Assembly: GCA_039584685.1 (NCBI GenBank)
Contig: JBDGXI010000091.1
Span: forward strand, 1-9,016
Source: Benthicola sp039584685
GTDB lineage: Bacteria > Gemmatimonadota > Gemmatimonadetes > Palauibacterales > Palauibacteraceae
Length of the DNA: 9,016 nt
Direction: 5' to 3'
Part shown: in pieces, positions 7,467 to 9,016 of the stretch
How positions within the stretch are numbered: the first letter of the stretch is position 1
How the letters are laid out: the number at the start of each line of letters is the position of its first letter
Made by a program: the position numbers and the translations under genes
The notes under the pieces: generated by a model
What the model saw: only the letters and a program-made list of their open reading frames with translations
Told to the model about the DNA's origin: nothing
Databases searched by the model: none

Positions 7467-7811
7467 TCACCCGGCGGGCGGATCCCGATCCGGGATAGCC
7501 GCCGAGATGCGCACGGCCTGCGCCGCCAGGAACGTCACAAGCGCCACGACGCCCAGGATGACGGCCATCCGTATCCAATCCTCCCCCTGACCTCGTCTCT
7601 CCGACACGAGGCGGACCAGCGTCCGCAGCCACTCGAGTCCCCCGAGCACCAGCGCGATTCGCAGGGTCATCCTGGCCCAGGGTTTGCGCACCAGGAGCAG
7701 GAGCGGCAGGAGCAGGCTCAGGCCGGCGAGGAAGTTGTTCCCCGCACGGCTGAAATGCGCCGCCAGCAGCAGGCAGGCCAGGACGATCAGAACGACGCGA
7801 AGACTCTTCAT
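7467..7811 (-). CDS. hypothetical small four-helix membrane protein
   Basis: A 114-residue product I do not recognise. It has four hydrophobic stretches: about 4-20 (VVLIVLACLLLAAHF), 27-42 (LAGLSLLLPLLLLV), 50-66 (LRIALVLGGLEWL) and 82-99 (MAVILGVVALVTFLA). A charged loop (67-80, RLVSERRGQGEDW) separates the last two. A short polar tail ends in PDRDPPAG. The first helix could be a signal anchor, but no clear cleavage site is seen. The ATG at 7811 is chosen because GGGAGAAG lies about 8 bases upstream and the hydrophobic part starts immediately. The frame stays open upstream but only inside the sulfatase gene. It lies 31 bases after the sulfatase stop on the same strand, so the two are probably co-transcribed. 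No function can be given. Confidence 0.75.
   Translation of the reverse strand: MKSLRVVLIVLACLLLAAHFSRAGNNFLAGLSLLLPLLLLVRKPWARMTLRIALVLGGLEWLRTLVRLVSERRGQGEDWIRMAVILGVVALVTFLAAQAVRISAAIPDRDPPAG
7482..7496. repeat. palindromic hairpin inside the membrane-protein 3' end
   Basis: ATCCCG (7482-7487) and CGGGAT (7491-7496) form a perfect 6-base stem with a 3-base loop ATC, in the last codons of the hypothetical gene. It lies close to the 7443-7461 hairpin. The pair may form a compact structured region at the end of the tal-pgi transcript. Chance is possible. Confidence 0.3.
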
Positions 7812-7819
7812 GTGCGGAT

Positions 7820-7827
7820 CTTCTCCC
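7820..7827 (-). promoter_or_regulatory. ribosome binding site of the small membrane protein
   Basis: GGGAGAAG (read on the minus strand) lies 8 bases before the ATG at 7811, in the 31-base gap after the sulfatase stop. It selects this start over the longer frame that overlaps the sulfatase. Confidence 0.65.
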
Positions 7828-7842
7828 GTCGGGAAGCCATGG

Positions 7843-9016
7843 TCAAAGGCGGGGCGCGCGACCGACGCCGAGGTCGGCAGCAAGGCACGTCGCGTCCAGA
7901 TAGACTGGTCCGTCTTCCACGATCTCTCCATCCACCAGGCTGGCCGGCCTGCCGGCCGAGACCTCGCAGCGCACGTCGTCCCTCGAATGCGCAAACGCCG
8001 CCGTGCCAGGGCCGTCAGCCGTCGCGTCGATGTCCTCGGTCCAGCCTGATCTCGCGAACGCGGACCGAACGACTTCGGCCGGGTCCGCTCCGGCGGGAAC
8101 CGACTCGACGTCCGTCCGCAGGCTCACGGTGCAGCGCGGCTCGGGAGCTCCAGGACCCCCCGGATCTGCCATCGTCTGCGGCGCGCCGAGTTCCTCCGCC
8201 CGGACGGCCGCCGCGATCTCACCACACGCCCTCCGGATCCGCGCGAGACGCCCCGCCGCCGCGCGATCGAGCGGAAAGAAGGCCGATTCAGACCGGGACC
8301 GACGCATCTGTTCGGTAAGTCGGGCCACCAGGTCCGGGTGGGCGGCTGCCACGTCTTCGGACTCGGACGGATCGGCGGACAGGTCGTACAGCTCCACGGC
8401 CTCGTCCGGATTCACACGCACGGCTTTCCATTGGCCGGAAAGCAGGGCCTGCCCCCCGTGGTATTCCCAGTACAGCCGGTCGTGCGTCGGCTGGTCCTCG
8501 GCGTCGCCTGTCAGTACCGGCACCATCGAGAGGCCGTCCGTCTCGCCGGGGGGAGGCGCGCCGGCGATTTCGGCCAGCGTCGGCAGGTAGTCCCAGAAGG
8601 CCGACACGTGGTCCGCCACCGTGCCCGGCTCTACGCGTCCGGGCCATCGCACTATCAGCGGCACCCGGATCCCGCCCTCGTACAGACTAGTCTTGAGCCC
8701 TCGCAGACCCCCGGTGCTCGCGAAGAATTCCGAGTCGGTACCCCCGTTGAACGTGGGACCGTTGTCGCTCGTGAAGATCACGACGGTGTTGTCGGCCACT
8801 CCCATTTCCTCGAGCGTTCGCAGTATGTCGCCGATTCCCCGGTCCATACGGGTGATCATGGCGGCATACGCGGCTCGCGGCGTCGGGTGCGGGAGGTAAC
8901 CTCGGTCCCCCGGGTACGGAGTCTCCGGGAACTGGCCAGCGTATTCGGCCACCGACGCGTCCGGAACCTGGAGCGCCACGTGAGGGACCGGGAACGGCAG
9001 GTACAGGAAGAACGGC
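7843..9016 (-). CDS. sulfatase (arylsulfatase-type), N-terminus cut by window edge, with extra C-terminal region
   Basis: The last 390 residues of a type I, formylglycine-dependent sulfatase, which hydrolyses sulfate esters. The window edge falls inside the catalytic domain: the visible part starts at PFFLYLPFPVPH (H12, the conserved APHxP-like site). It continues with TSDNGPT (D84, N85, metal ligands) and RGLKTSLYEGGIRVPLIV (K108). The usual C-terminal subdomain follows (LYWEY...SGQWKAVR...ELYDLSADPSESEDVA, about 180-235). The N-terminal Cys/Ser-x-Pro-x-Arg motif and the first metal aspartates lie outside the window, so activity cannot be judged. Residues 250-390 extend beyond the usual sulfatase end. 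They include four cysteines (264, 295, 350, 377) and a segment around SGWTEDIDATADGPGTAAFAHSRDDVRCEV. Substrate is unknown. Export is likely for this family, but the signal peptide is not visible. Confidence 0.93.
   Translation of the reverse strand, partial: PFFLYLPFPVPHVALQVPDASVAEYAGQFPETPYPGDRGYLPHPTPRAAYAAMITRMDRGIGDILRTLEEMGVADNTVVIFTSDNGPTFNGGTDSEFFASTGGLRGLKTSLYEGGIRVPLIVRWPGRVEPGTVADHVSAFWDYLPTLAEIAGAPPPGETDGLSMVPVLTGDAEDQPTHDRLYWEYHGGQALLSGQWKAVRVNPDEAVELYDLSADPSESEDVAAAHPDLVARLTEQMRRSRSESAFFPLDRAAAGRLARIRRACGEIAAAVRAEELGAPQTMADPGGPGAPEPRCTVSLRTDVESVPAGADPAEVVRSAFARSGWTEDIDATADGPGTAAFAHSRDDVRCEVSAGRPASLVDGEIVEDGPVYLDATCLAADLGVGRAPRL

Noticed and set aside
7812..7994. 61-residue N-terminal extension of the small membrane protein
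   Set aside because: It overlaps the sulfatase end in another phase, is polar and Arg/Trp-rich, and the ribosome site supports ATG 7811.
8003..8590. Plus-strand 195-residue frame antisense to the sulfatase
   Set aside because: Ser/Arg/Ala-rich shadow; the minus strand carries clear sulfatase motifs.
8977..8979. GTG as the start of a short sulfatase
   Set aside because: The sulfatase frame continues upstream to the window edge with conserved residues (PFFLYLPFPVPH), so this is an internal Val codon.

Overview
This is a high-GC bacterial chromosomal window with central carbon metabolism genes, followed by a sulfatase locus. The genes are closely packed, have high-GC third codon positions, and use purine-rich Shine-Dalgarno sites and some GTG starts. 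No rRNA, tRNA, transposase, phage gene or CRISPR array is visible. The sequence alone does not fix the phylum. A transaldolase/glucose-6-phosphate isomerase fusion, an RpiB-type isomerase and a secreted-type sulfatase together suggest a non-actinobacterial high-GC lineage such as Gemmatimonadota, Acidobacteriota or Chloroflexota. That placement is inference only.

Layout: (1) Positions 1-1716, minus strand: glycogen branching enzyme GlgB, missing its C-terminal end at the window edge. A possible 23-residue upstream reading frame (1713-1784) has its own ribosome binding site, and its stop overlaps the glgB GTG start. (2) Positions 1785-2056: divergent intergenic region with two inverted repeats and a weak extended -10-like promoter pointing towards tkt. 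(3) Positions 2057-7427, plus strand: a compact operon of transketolase, ribose-5-phosphate isomerase B (4-base overlap) and a 944-residue transaldolase-phosphoglucose isomerase fusion (2-base gap). (4) Positions 7428-7466: short convergent gap with a GC-rich hairpin. (5) Positions 7467-9016, minus strand: a small four-helix membrane protein lying downstream of a sulfatase that lacks its N-terminus in this window and carries an extra, unrecognised C-terminal region.

How they work together: Tkt, RpiB and the Tal half cover the non-oxidative pentose phosphate pathway apart from ribulose-phosphate epimerase. The Pgi half converts the fructose-6-phosphate they make into glucose-6-phosphate. GlgB, transcribed divergently, acts on the glycogen side of the same hexose-phosphate pool. 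The sulfatase and membrane-protein pair looks like an unrelated transcription unit that converges on the carbon operon.

No clearly novel system is present. The points most worth a second look are the sulfatase C-terminal region, the small frame coupled to glgB, the uncharacterised membrane protein and the fused pentose-phosphate operon.
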